The notes beneath the pieces were generated by a model, which saw only the letters and a program-made list of their open reading frames with translations, did no database searches and was not told the DNA's origin. This document shows, piece by piece, positions 57,932-64,000 of a stretch of DNA of 64,000 nt. The position numbers and the translations under genes were made by a program. Origin of the DNA: Methanothermobacter sp. (GTDB lineage: Archaea > Methanobacteriota > Methanobacteria > Methanobacteriales > DSM-23052); NCBI GenBank assembly GCA_030055615.1, contig JASFYN010000003.1:1-64000 (forward strand), read 5' to 3'. The stretch's first letter is position 1. Each line of letters starts with the position of its first letter.

Positions 57932-59184
57932 AGGGAAGAATTCTCAAATTCCTTGGGATATTCCTAATCTTTAATATCCTAATGGGGAGTTCAGCCGCAA
58001 CACTAAATGTTATAGTAGTCACAGACCCCATTGGAAAGGATCCTAACGGATTTGCAGGGGGTAGTATGTCCTTTGCACAGAACATGTTCCAATCAACCTT
58101 CATATTATCCAAGGAAAATCATTTCACAGTCCTTTCCGGTGGTGAAGGCGAGGCCATTCCCCGTCTCATGGCAATCGTAGACGCTATAAATATCCTTAAG
58201 AATGGTGGAACCGCTGAAGAGGCCGCTTCGGCCGCGAGCAATTACCCTGGTATAAGGATAATGTGTGGAGGTCCTGGTAGAGGGGCGGCTGTTGGAGGAT
58301 CCTTCGACGCTTATGTTGTCGTTGTAGAAGATGATGGTACCGTCACAGTAACCCCACATTCTGGTGGGTTAGCTGTCCTGCCACCAGGAAAAAAGGGTGC
58401 TATAATCCACCTTAGGAACACCCATGGTAATCCAAAGTATGGTACGGCCGCGGCTGTCAGGAAAGATGTGGCGATAAAAATTGGTAAGATGATACGTGAC
58501 GGGTATCCTGCTACAGTGATAGTCTCTGAAGTTTTTAAGGATGTTGCAATTAATGCTGGTGAAAAGTATGGTGGTGGTGCTGTTAATGTGGCATCTGGAG
58601 TGTCTACAGGTGATATGTTCACACCAGCTAATTTGAATGAAACAGGTTATCCAATGGATCAACCCTATGCAAAGGTTTGTCCGCATTGTGGTTGGAGCGC
58701 AGGTTATCCTACTGCAGAGAATTATCAGATTTGTCCATTGGATGGAACACCCCTTAAAACAATATATGCCTATGATGCCCTACGGGATGCTATAACGGTC
58801 ACCGAGAGTACCGTTTCTGTTTCGGTATATGGTAGTGATGAAGCTGGGGTTATACAGACGACCCAGGAGATAGTTAAGGCTACAGTTAAAGAGAAAGGTT
58901 ATAGTGAAGAGGCCATAGCTAAGGCCATAAATGATGCTATAAATAGTGGTCTTATCATAGGCGTTAATTATGTGGAACCAAAGGATATAAATGTGAAGCC
59001 TGGTTCAAAGGCCGTGGGAGTCTATTACACTCCCCTACCAGATCAGAGGACATCACCGCCAATGGATCTCCCACTAAGTTCTGGCTTCTTTGAAATATTG
59101 GGGGATATACAAACGGCACTTGGATGCGTTCTTTTAATCCTCTTATTATTCAGGAGCACCCTCATAAGCTCATTTAGAAGATAG
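57928..59184 (+). CDS. Exported membrane-anchored protein with internal zinc-ribbon-like motif, unknown function
   Basis: A 418-aa protein. A signal peptide (residues 1-24, FLGIFLIFNILMGSSAA) precedes an external Gly-rich alpha/beta region (SGGEGEAIPRLMAIVDA, CGGPGRGAAVGGSFDAYVVV). About residues 251-272 hold CPHCGWSAGYP and ICPLDG, a CxxC-x16-C arrangement. A C-terminal helix (LGDIQTALGCVLLILLLF) anchors it, followed by Arg-Arg. I do not recognise the family. It is translationally coupled (ATGA) to the POTRA-like gene and to the pseudomurein genes. Confidence 0.65.
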   Translation: MKGRILKFLGIFLIFNILMGSSAATLNVIVVTDPIGKDPNGFAGGSMSFAQNMFQSTFILSKENHFTVLSGGEGEAIPRLMAIVDAINILKNGGTAEEAASAASNYPGIRIMCGGPGRGAAVGGSFDAYVVVVEDDGTVTVTPHSGGLAVLPPGKKGAIIHLRNTHGNPKYGTAAAVRKDVAIKIGKMIRDGYPATVIVSEVFKDVAINAGEKYGGGAVNVASGVSTGDMFTPANLNETGYPMDQPYAKVCPHCGWSAGYPTAENYQICPLDGTPLKTIYAYDALRDAITVTESTVSVSVYGSDEAGVIQTTQEIVKATVKEKGYSEEAIAKAINDAINSGLIIGVNYVEPKDINVKPGSKAVGVYYTPLPDQRTSPPMDLPLSSGFFEILGDIQTALGCVLLILLLFRSTLISSFRR

Positions 59185-59198
59185 GGAAAGTTGATGAG

Positions 59199-59555
59199 AT
59201 GGCTTTAATACTCTTAAGGGCTGATAGTAGAAAAAAGTTGCTTAATGCATTAGCAGATCTTGAAAGGCACGCCAATTTGAAAATAAAAGGTAACCCACGC
59301 CTAGTAGATAATAAAATGGCGGATGAGATAGTATCATCAATCCTTGGGGGGAAAGTGAGAAGGAAGTCTTCTGTTGCTGTGGCAGTTAATGTTGAGGAGG
59401 ATGACACAACCTCCATACTGAGGACAAAGGAGATACACCCACCAGCCCATGTGATAATTGTAAGCAAGGAATACCCTGAGAATAGACTTTTAAGGGAGCT
59501 TATAAGAGAAGCCCCCATATTTAAGGGATACTATTCCCACAAAAGAAAAGTTTAA
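59199..59555 (+). CDS. DUF356-like archaeal protein
   Basis: A 118-aa soluble protein, LILLRADSRKKLLNALADLERHANLKI at the start and IHPPAHVIIVSKEYPENRLLREL at the end, matching my memory of the small methanogen family DUF356. No catalytic motif is obvious. It is the last gene of the nikR-to-pseudomurein operon and converges with the aMBF1 gene with a four-base overlap. Confidence 0.65.
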   Translation: MALILLRADSRKKLLNALADLERHANLKIKGNPRLVDNKMADEIVSSILGGKVRRKSSVAVAVNVEEDDTTSILRTKEIHPPAHVIIVSKEYPENRLLRELIREAPIFKGYYSHKRKV

Positions 59556-60007
59556 CGTTTCTTTATCCTAGCTATATCACCGATGGTAGCCCCCCTGAAT
59601 GATCCTCTCCTAGCTTCTGGAATCTCTTCCTCCTCGAATTTTTCTAATATCCGAATATTAAGGGTTTTCTCAAACTTTTTCGCAAGTTTTATATCTGGTT
59701 CCATCCTACCAGCTTCTATCCGATGAATCACAGACACTTTCTCATTCATCTTCTTGGCAAGATCCTCCCTTGACCAGCCTCTCCTCTCCCTTGCATCCCT
59801 TATAATCTTATTATAATCCTCAAGAACCTCATATACCGGTTCCATGGGCCTGGTGATCTTCTTTCTAAGAATCCTCTTGGGCTTTTTTGGTTGTCTTTGC
59901 ACCTTGCCAAACTTTGAACAATCAATGCACACATCCATTACCGAACCTTCAATTTTCACCCTAATGGGCCTGCCTGGAATCTTCCTACCGCAAATCTCAC
60001 ATCTCAT
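59552..60007 (-). CDS. Archaeal multiprotein bridging factor 1-like regulator
   Basis: A 151-aa protein from MRCEICG with GAGGAG seven bases upstream. A zinc ribbon (CEICGRKIPGRP and VCIDCSKFG) is followed by a basic linker (QRQPKKPKRILRKKI) and a helix-turn-helix of the MBF1/Cro type (IRDARERRGWSREDLAKKM and VSVIHRIEAGRMEPD). aMBF1 binds ribosomes and affects translation or stress responses in archaea. Divergent from pan. Confidence 0.92.
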   Translation of the reverse strand: MRCEICGRKIPGRPIRVKIEGSVMDVCIDCSKFGKVQRQPKKPKRILRKKITRPMEPVYEVLEDYNKIIRDARERRGWSREDLAKKMNEKVSVIHRIEAGRMEPDIKLAKKFEKTLNIRILEKFEEEEIPEARRGSFRGATIGDIARIKKR

Positions 60008-60090
60008 AGAAGATCTCCTCAATTATAATATTAGATCAGAATATTTAATTATTTTATATTGGATCTCTCTTTTTTTATATAGGAAAAAAG

Positions 60091-60098
60091 TTTATATA
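60091..60098 (+). promoter_or_regulatory. TATA box of the pan leader RNA
   Basis: TTTATATA within AAAAAAGTTTATATACTTTT is the strongest TATA-like box in the window. It predicts transcription from about 60120, more than 220 bases before the pan start codon. Confidence 0.65.
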
Positions 60099-60121
60099 CT
60101 TTTTATAAAAATAATTATAAT

Positions 60122-60344
60122 CAGATAAAAAGGAAAATTGTGGAAGGAGGCTGTAATAACTGCTTGCAGGATAATTTTCCATCAAAGATAGAAGTGTGAG
60201 ATTTGCGAGGGTCCTAAAGGCCCTATGGAAAGATAAACCCACACGGGTGAGAATACTATAATTCTCAACTAGGAAATCCCCCACACAATATGGGGGAAAT
60301 CTAATTGATGTTAAAAAAAATTTGGATAGGAGTGTTCTAGAATC
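60122..60344 (+). ncRNA. Candidate structured leader RNA upstream of pan
   Basis: About 220 bases without a frame but full of stems. GGAAAATT at 60132-60139 pairs with AATTTTCC at 60173-60180. GGTCC pairs with GGCCC across TAAA near 60210-60222 with a G-T pair. ACCC pairs with GGGT near 60238-60248. GAGAAT pairs with ATTCTC near 60250-60267. TCCCCCA pairs with TGGGGGA at 60278-60298. GC-rich arms stand out against the AT-rich background. It may be a cis-regulatory leader of pan or a separate RNA; there is no T-tract before the gene. The family is not recognised. Confidence 0.5.
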
Positions 60345-61577
60345 ATGGAAAATAATCCACTCTACCTTTTTAAAAAAATTGAAGAATTAAAAAAGGAGAT
60401 AAGAACCCTTAAAGAGGAAAATGCCAAGATAAAGAGAAAGTTAACATGGAAGATTAAAAAACTCGAAAAGGATAAACTCCTAATCGAAAATGAAAAACTA
60501 AGATTAGACAGGGAGGTTAAATCTCTCAGAGGAGAGATAGAAAGGTTCAGAACACCACCACTAGTTATAGCCACGGTCACCGAGGTTCTAGACGATCACA
60601 GAGTGGCCGTGAAGAGTAGTACTGGCCCCCATTTCGTTATAACCTACTCAAAGTTCATAGACAAAAAATTATTAGAACCAGGGGCAAGAGTAGCCCTAAA
60701 CCAGCAAACATTCAGCATAGTTGATGTGTTACCATCCGAGAAAGACCCAATAGTCACAGGCATGGAAGTTGAAGAAAGACCAGACGTAACATACGAACAG
60801 ATAGGAGGCCTAGCAGAACAAATAAGAGAAGTCAGAGAAACAGTAGAATTACCATTGAGCAAACCAGAACTCTTCGAAAAGATAGGTATTGAACCACCAA
60901 AGGGTGTTCTACTCTACGGTCCCCCAGGAACTGGTAAAACCCTACTTGCAAAGGCTGTTGCCCATGAAACACATGCAACATTCATAAAGATAGTTGCATC
61001 AGAATTCGTCCGAAAATACATCGGCGAAGGTGCAAGGATAGTCAGGGGAGTATTCGAATTAGCCAAGGAGAAATCCCCAAGTATAATATTCATCGACGAA
61101 ATCGATGCTGTCGCAGCGAAAAGACTTAAAAGTTCAACAAGTGGGGACAGGGAAGTTCAAAGAACCTTAATGCAACTATTAGCAGAACTCGATGGTTTCG
61201 AATCAAGAGGTGATGTGGGTATAGTCGCTGCAACAAACAGGCCAGACATCCTAGACCCCGCCTTGCTAAGGCCTGGAAGATTCGACAGGTTCATAGAGGT
61301 GCCATTACCAAACGAGGAAGGACGCAAGGAAATCCTCAAGATTCATACTGCTAACATGTCATTAGCAGATGATGTTGACATAAACCTCATCGCAAGGATG
61401 ACAGATGGAGCTTCAGGCGCCGATTTAAAGGCAATATGCACAGAAGCTGGTATGTTCGCAATCAGGGAAGAAAGAGAAGAAGTTACAATGAACGACTTCT
61501 TAAATGCCGTGGATAAGATAACTGGAATCGAAAAAGAGGAAGACTTCAGAAGAGAAGCCGGGGTAATGTTCGGCTAA
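60345..61577 (+). CDS. pan: Proteasome-activating nucleotidase
   Basis: A 410-aa hexameric AAA+ unfoldase that feeds the 20S proteasome. A coiled coil (about 8-68) and an OB domain (72-130) precede the ATPase: Walker A GPPGTGKT at 192-199, Walker [10 protein letters not shown] at 247-255, the pore-loop region [12 protein letters not shown], and the arginine-finger segment [10 protein letters not shown]. The protein ends in MFG; the usual gate-opening C-terminus is HbYX, so Phe stands at the Tyr position. AGGAG lies about 12 bases before the ATG. Confidence 0.96.
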   Translation: MENNPLYLFKKIEELKKEIRTLKEENAKIKRKLTWKIKKLEKDKLLIENEKLRLDREVKSLRGEIERFRTPPLVIATVTEVLDDHRVAVKSSTGPHFVITYSKFIDKKLLEPGARVALNQQTFSIVDVLPSEKDPIVTGMEVEERPDVTYEQIGGLAEQIREVRETVELPLSKPELFEKIGIEPPKGVLLYGPPGTGKTLLAKAVAHETHATFIKIVASEFVRKYIGEGARIVRGVFELAKEKSPSIIFIDEIDAVAAKRLKSSTSGDREVQRTLMQLLAELDGFESRGDVGIVAATNRPDILDPALLRPGRFDRFIEVPLPNEEGRKEILKIHTANMSLADDVDINLIARMTDGASGADLKAICTEAGMFAIREEREEVTMNDFLNAVDKITGIEKEEDFRREAGVMFG

Positions 61578-61583
61578 AAGCAG

Positions 61584-61654
61584 ATGTTTAGCCTATGATG
61601 AACCCTATGAGCTCTGAAGAGATGATGAATGATGGGCGATCTGAGGCTAAACAT
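61584..61654 (+). ncRNA. C/D box sRNA (guide for 2'-O-methylation)
   Basis: All four boxes are in order: C ATGATGA at 61595-61601, a 12-base guide, D' CTGA at 61614-61617, a four-base spacer, C' ATGATGA at 61622-61628, a second 12-base guide and D CTGA at 61641-61644. An 11-base perfect inverted repeat, ATGTTTAGCCT and AGGCTAAACAT, closes it. Both guide lengths are typical for archaeal sRNAs that direct fibrillarin to rRNA or tRNA. It begins seven bases after the pan stop and its last eight bases overlap the end of the convergent UPF0280 gene. Targets are not determined. Confidence 0.92.
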
Positions 61655-62369
61655 CCCATAACTCTCCTATTGTCACTTTCTTATCCGTTTTCACCAACTT
61701 TGGTATTCTCCCTATCATACCAGCATTTTCCCCGACAACCACTAGAACCCCCTGGAAATAATCCCTGAAATCTTCAGCTTTCTCCAAAGCATTTTCCACA
61801 GCCTCATAGTCCTTATTGCCATTAGCTGCGTTGGCGATTGACGTTGCAAGCGCATCAGCTACACTAGCCTTAGGAGCGAATACCGTCACTGCATCAGCCC
61901 GGCCAAAACTTATAGAATGTCCGATGGTACCTGAGGATGTGCAAACGCCCCTGGGTTTTCGATTAGCCCTCAACTGAAATCCTATTTCCCCAGAAAGGGG
62001 CGAATCACCAGCATATAATCCAATGTTAACCTTCCTATCATTTATAATGGCTATATCCCCGCCATTATCGATTATACTATACCTCGAACCTTTATCCATA
62101 AGATAGTAAAGTGATAATTCAGAGATGGTCCCTGCAACCGCAGCCATAGGACCCACACCCCCAATTAGGCCTGCTTTCAACATCATCTTAACTATAAGGG
62201 GTCCTTCATCAATAGATAATGGTTCAAGGGATGTGAGAAAATAAGGTCTACGCCTTATATAATCTTCAAGGAGAAACCTCTCCTTTAATATGAAACCCGG
62301 GAGGCCATGATCCTCTATGTCAGTGATTAATTTTATCCTTGTCTCCTTAATCCTTATATTCTCCTTCAT
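61647..62369 (-). CDS. UPF0280 family protein (ApbE-like fold)
   Basis: A 240-aa protein conserved in methanogens. Characteristic stretches are GLIGGVGPMAAVAGTISEL, SIIDNGGDIAII, GVCTSSGTIGHSISFG and ASVADALATSIANAA, related to the ApbE flavin-transferase fold. Function is not established. No ribosome site precedes the ATG; a TTATAAAT-like box about 30 bases upstream suggests a leaderless mRNA. The stop codon lies within the stem of the convergent C/D sRNA. Confidence 0.85.
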   Translation of the reverse strand: MKENIRIKETRIKLITDIEDHGLPGFILKERFLLEDYIRRRPYFLTSLEPLSIDEGPLIVKMMLKAGLIGGVGPMAAVAGTISELSLYYLMDKGSRYSIIDNGGDIAIINDRKVNIGLYAGDSPLSGEIGFQLRANRKPRGVCTSSGTIGHSISFGRADAVTVFAPKASVADALATSIANAANGNKDYEAVENALEKAEDFRDYFQGVLVVVGENAGMIGRIPKLVKTDKKVTIGELWDV

Positions 62370-62416
62370 CGAAAATACTATAATAGTTTCTAATTATTTA
62401 TAATTTGGTGATTATT

Positions 62417-63010
62417 ATGAAACCTGGTGAAAAGATAATTTATAGTACTCACCCTCGCCTATTCCTTTATTCAAGTTCCATAATCTTAAACCTTATAGTA
62501 GTTGTGATATTATTCTATATTCTGCCATTTGCCATGGAGGCCACTGCAAGACTTGAATATTCTATAGCATCTGCTGTTAGGTTGCCACTTGTCCAAATAG
62601 TAACATGGATATTCCTAATCATTATATTAGCACTGATCATAAAGTCGATAATAGATCTCATATCCTGGAGGTTTACAAAGTACATTTTAACTGACCAGCG
62701 AGTAATCATAGAAAAGGGCCTAATACACAAGGAAATGTCCTACATATACTATGATAAGATAGTGGATGTAGTATTCTCCCAGAGTCTATTAGAACGTTTA
62801 GTATCCGCTGGGGATATTCAAATATTCGGAGGCCATGAACACACTCCTATAATTTTGAAAAATGTTCCTAACCCAGGGAGGATAGATAAGTTAATAAACC
62901 AGTTAATTTCAGGAGATTATGAAATATCCAAGGTTGCGAGAGATGATAAGCCTCCAGGTGAGGGGTCAGTGATCAAAAGGCATTCAAATAAATTCAAAAG
63001 ATTAAGATAA
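62417..63010 (+). CDS. PH-domain (bPH2/YdbS-like) membrane protein
   Basis: A 197-aa protein from ATG 62417 after GGTGATTATT. Two membrane helices (about 18-42 and 60-85) precede a bacterial PH-type domain: YILTDQRVIIEKGLIHKEMSYIYYDKIVDV and SAGDIQIFGGHEHTPIIL in pieces. Such proteins are of unknown role, often linked to envelope stress. It is 31 bases upstream of the flavoprotein gene. Confidence 0.82.
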   Translation: MKPGEKIIYSTHPRLFLYSSSIILNLIVVVILFYILPFAMEATARLEYSIASAVRLPLVQIVTWIFLIIILALIIKSIIDLISWRFTKYILTDQRVIIEKGLIHKEMSYIYYDKIVDVVFSQSLLERLVSAGDIQIFGGHEHTPIILKNVPNPGRIDKLINQLISGDYEISKVARDDKPPGEGSVIKRHSNKFKRLR

Positions 63011-63041
63011 TTTTTTTCTATTGAGCCAGTGGAGGATATAA

Positions 63042-64000
63042 ATGTGGGATTATGATGTCCTCGTGCTAGGAGCCGGTCCAATCGGATCCACCCTCGCAAG
63101 ACTTTTAGCAGAAAAGGACCTTAAAGTCGGATTGGTTGATAAGAAGAAGATAATAGGCTTACCACTTCAATGTGCAGGTTTAGTGTCTTGGAAGATAAAA
63201 AAAGTTAACATACTACCAGATGAGTTTATAATAAACAAGATAAAAGGCGCCATTATACATTCACCATCAAATCATATTCTGAAAATCTCCAAGGATGATG
63301 TGGAAGCATATGTAATTGACAGAATATCCTATGACCAGTACCTAGCAGAAGAAGCTGTCTCCAGTGGGGTTGAACTTTTAACAAACAGTAAAGTGACAGA
63401 AGTCGACTATAATCAAGGCAAAGTAACAATAAACGGGCGTGATATCCTTTCGGCTCCCATAATCGCCGATGCAATGGGATTCAAACCCGGCCAGAAAGGA
63501 TTCCGTGCAAAACAATACCTCATAGAATTCCAAGATACTATAATGGATCCAGAATTCCTCGATTTGAAGATTGACGCAGATATTAGTCCAGGTTTCCTCT
63601 GGAGGATACCCCTATCAGAGACAAGGGCGAGAATAGGCTTCTTTTCAGAATCTGGAAAACCTTGGGATTTCCTAGTTAAGTTCATAAAAAGTTTTTCACA
63701 CCACTTCAATATACTTGAAAGATACTCTGGTAACATACCAGCACCAGACCCCAATAAAAGATTATACAAGGGTAGATGCATCCTTATAGGGGATTCAGCA
63801 GCCCAAGTAAAACCAACCACTGGTGGGGGCTTACTATTAGGCTTCAAAGCGGCTGAAATAGCAGCTGAGACCATAGAAGAGGCCATAAACCATGAAGATC
63901 ATAATATACTCAGAAAATACCATGAGAGATACCATAAAATTTATGACAAAGAAATCAGAAATCAGCTCAGAATACAGAAAACCTTCAAACTCTTAGAAAA
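63042..64000 (+). CDS. Geranylgeranyl reductase family flavoprotein (partial at right edge)
   Basis: The first 319 residues are visible; the gene runs out of the window. GGAGG lies eight bases before ATG 63042. The FAD-binding start is DVLVLGAGPIGSTLARLLAEK, followed by LPLQCAGLVSW and, near residue 245, CILIGDSAAQVKPTTGGGLLLGFKAA, as in the geranylgeranyl reductases that saturate archaeal isoprenoid chains. Reduction of lipid or quinone-like isoprenoids is likely; the precise substrate is open. Confidence 0.85.
   Translation, partial: MWDYDVLVLGAGPIGSTLARLLAEKDLKVGLVDKKKIIGLPLQCAGLVSWKIKKVNILPDEFIINKIKGAIIHSPSNHILKISKDDVEAYVIDRISYDQYLAEEAVSSGVELLTNSKVTEVDYNQGKVTINGRDILSAPIIADAMGFKPGQKGFRAKQYLIEFQDTIMDPEFLDLKIDADISPGFLWRIPLSETRARIGFFSESGKPWDFLVKFIKSFSHHFNILERYSGNIPAPDPNKRLYKGRCILIGDSAAQVKPTTGGGLLLGFKAAEIAAETIEEAINHEDHNILRKYHERYHKIYDKEIRNQLRIQKTFKLLE

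Noticed and set aside
60122-60344. RNase P RNA or SRP RNA as the identity of the pan leader
   Set aside because: The conserved cores of these RNAs (for example the GAGGAAAGUCC-type P RNA block and the SRP helix 8 GGAA loops) are not present.
1-64000. CRISPR arrays, intact insertion sequences and rRNA genes
   Set aside because: I saw no regularly spaced repeats, transposase with terminal repeats, or rRNA-like stretches when reading through.

Overview
The window comes from a thermophile-like, AT-rich methanogenic archaeon of the Methanobacteriales, probably close to Methanothermobacter. This is inferred from gene content and order: a pseudomurein-type Mur ligase/MraY-like/ATP-grasp cluster, proteasome-activating nucleotidase, archaeosine transglycosylase, F420H2 oxidase, NAC, SRP19, archaeal MBF1, a DUF2121/connectase-type protein, archaeal TATA-like boxes, GGTGA-type ribosome binding sites and a C/D box sRNA. 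I do not assign a species.

Layout. 1-2.6 kb: tail of an isopropylmalate-type dehydrogenase, then argB, argJ and a small membrane protein. 2.7-9.2 kb: a tight leftward operon with a MnmC-like methyltransferase, tgtA, nac, a metallophosphoesterase, a NYN (Zc3h12a-like) RNase and a membrane-anchored tandem palm-domain protein. 9.3-10.2 kb: a lone heliorhodopsin. 10.4-16.3 kb: a surface-glycan island (three glycosyltransferases, UDP-galactopyranose mutase, flippase), followed by about 0.9 kb without a recognisable gene. 17.2-22.8 kb: a leftward run purC-purS-purQ-cobA-hemD-srp19-RecJ-like-HTH. 23-24.8 kb: glmS. 25-26.7 kb: an ACT protein and a PaaK-type CoA ligase. 26.8-36.8 kb: an oxygen-defence island (Fe/Mn SOD, peroxiredoxin, ferritin, F420H2 oxidase, two rubredoxins, superoxide reductase, rubrerythrin, DUF255 protein) that also holds a full-length P-type ATPase lacking its phosphorylated Asp.

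36.9-38.8 kb: a connectase-type protein, a frameshifted metallo-beta-lactamase-fold gene, and tRNA-Thr(CGT) overlapping the end of that gene. 38.8-39.6 kb: a decayed GT4 glycosyltransferase. 39.7-43.7 kb: a compact set of nucleotidyltransferase, sn-glycerol-3-phosphate dehydrogenase, flippase and TagB/TagF-like glycerophosphotransferase, which reads as a teichoic-acid-like polymer pathway. 44.3-51.1 kb: aroC, an AIM24-like protein, a HhH-GPD glycosylase, a split 4Fe-4S protein, hemB, a CitG-like protein and pheS. 51.1-52 kb: HTH and CBS proteins. 52.2-59.6 kb: one continuous rightward operon from nikR through a PRMT-like methyltransferase, hycI and the pseudomurein genes to two unknown exported proteins and a DUF356 protein. 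59.6-64 kb: aMBF1, a structured leader, pan, a C/D box sRNA, UPF0280, a PH-domain membrane protein and a partial geranylgeranyl-reductase-type flavoprotein.

The signals most worth following are the active-site-dead P-type ATPase in the oxygen-defence island, the teichoic-acid-like cassette, the heliorhodopsin, the palm-domain/NYN RNase operon, the structured leader of pan and the C/D sRNA. I saw no CRISPR array, intact insertion sequence or rRNA.
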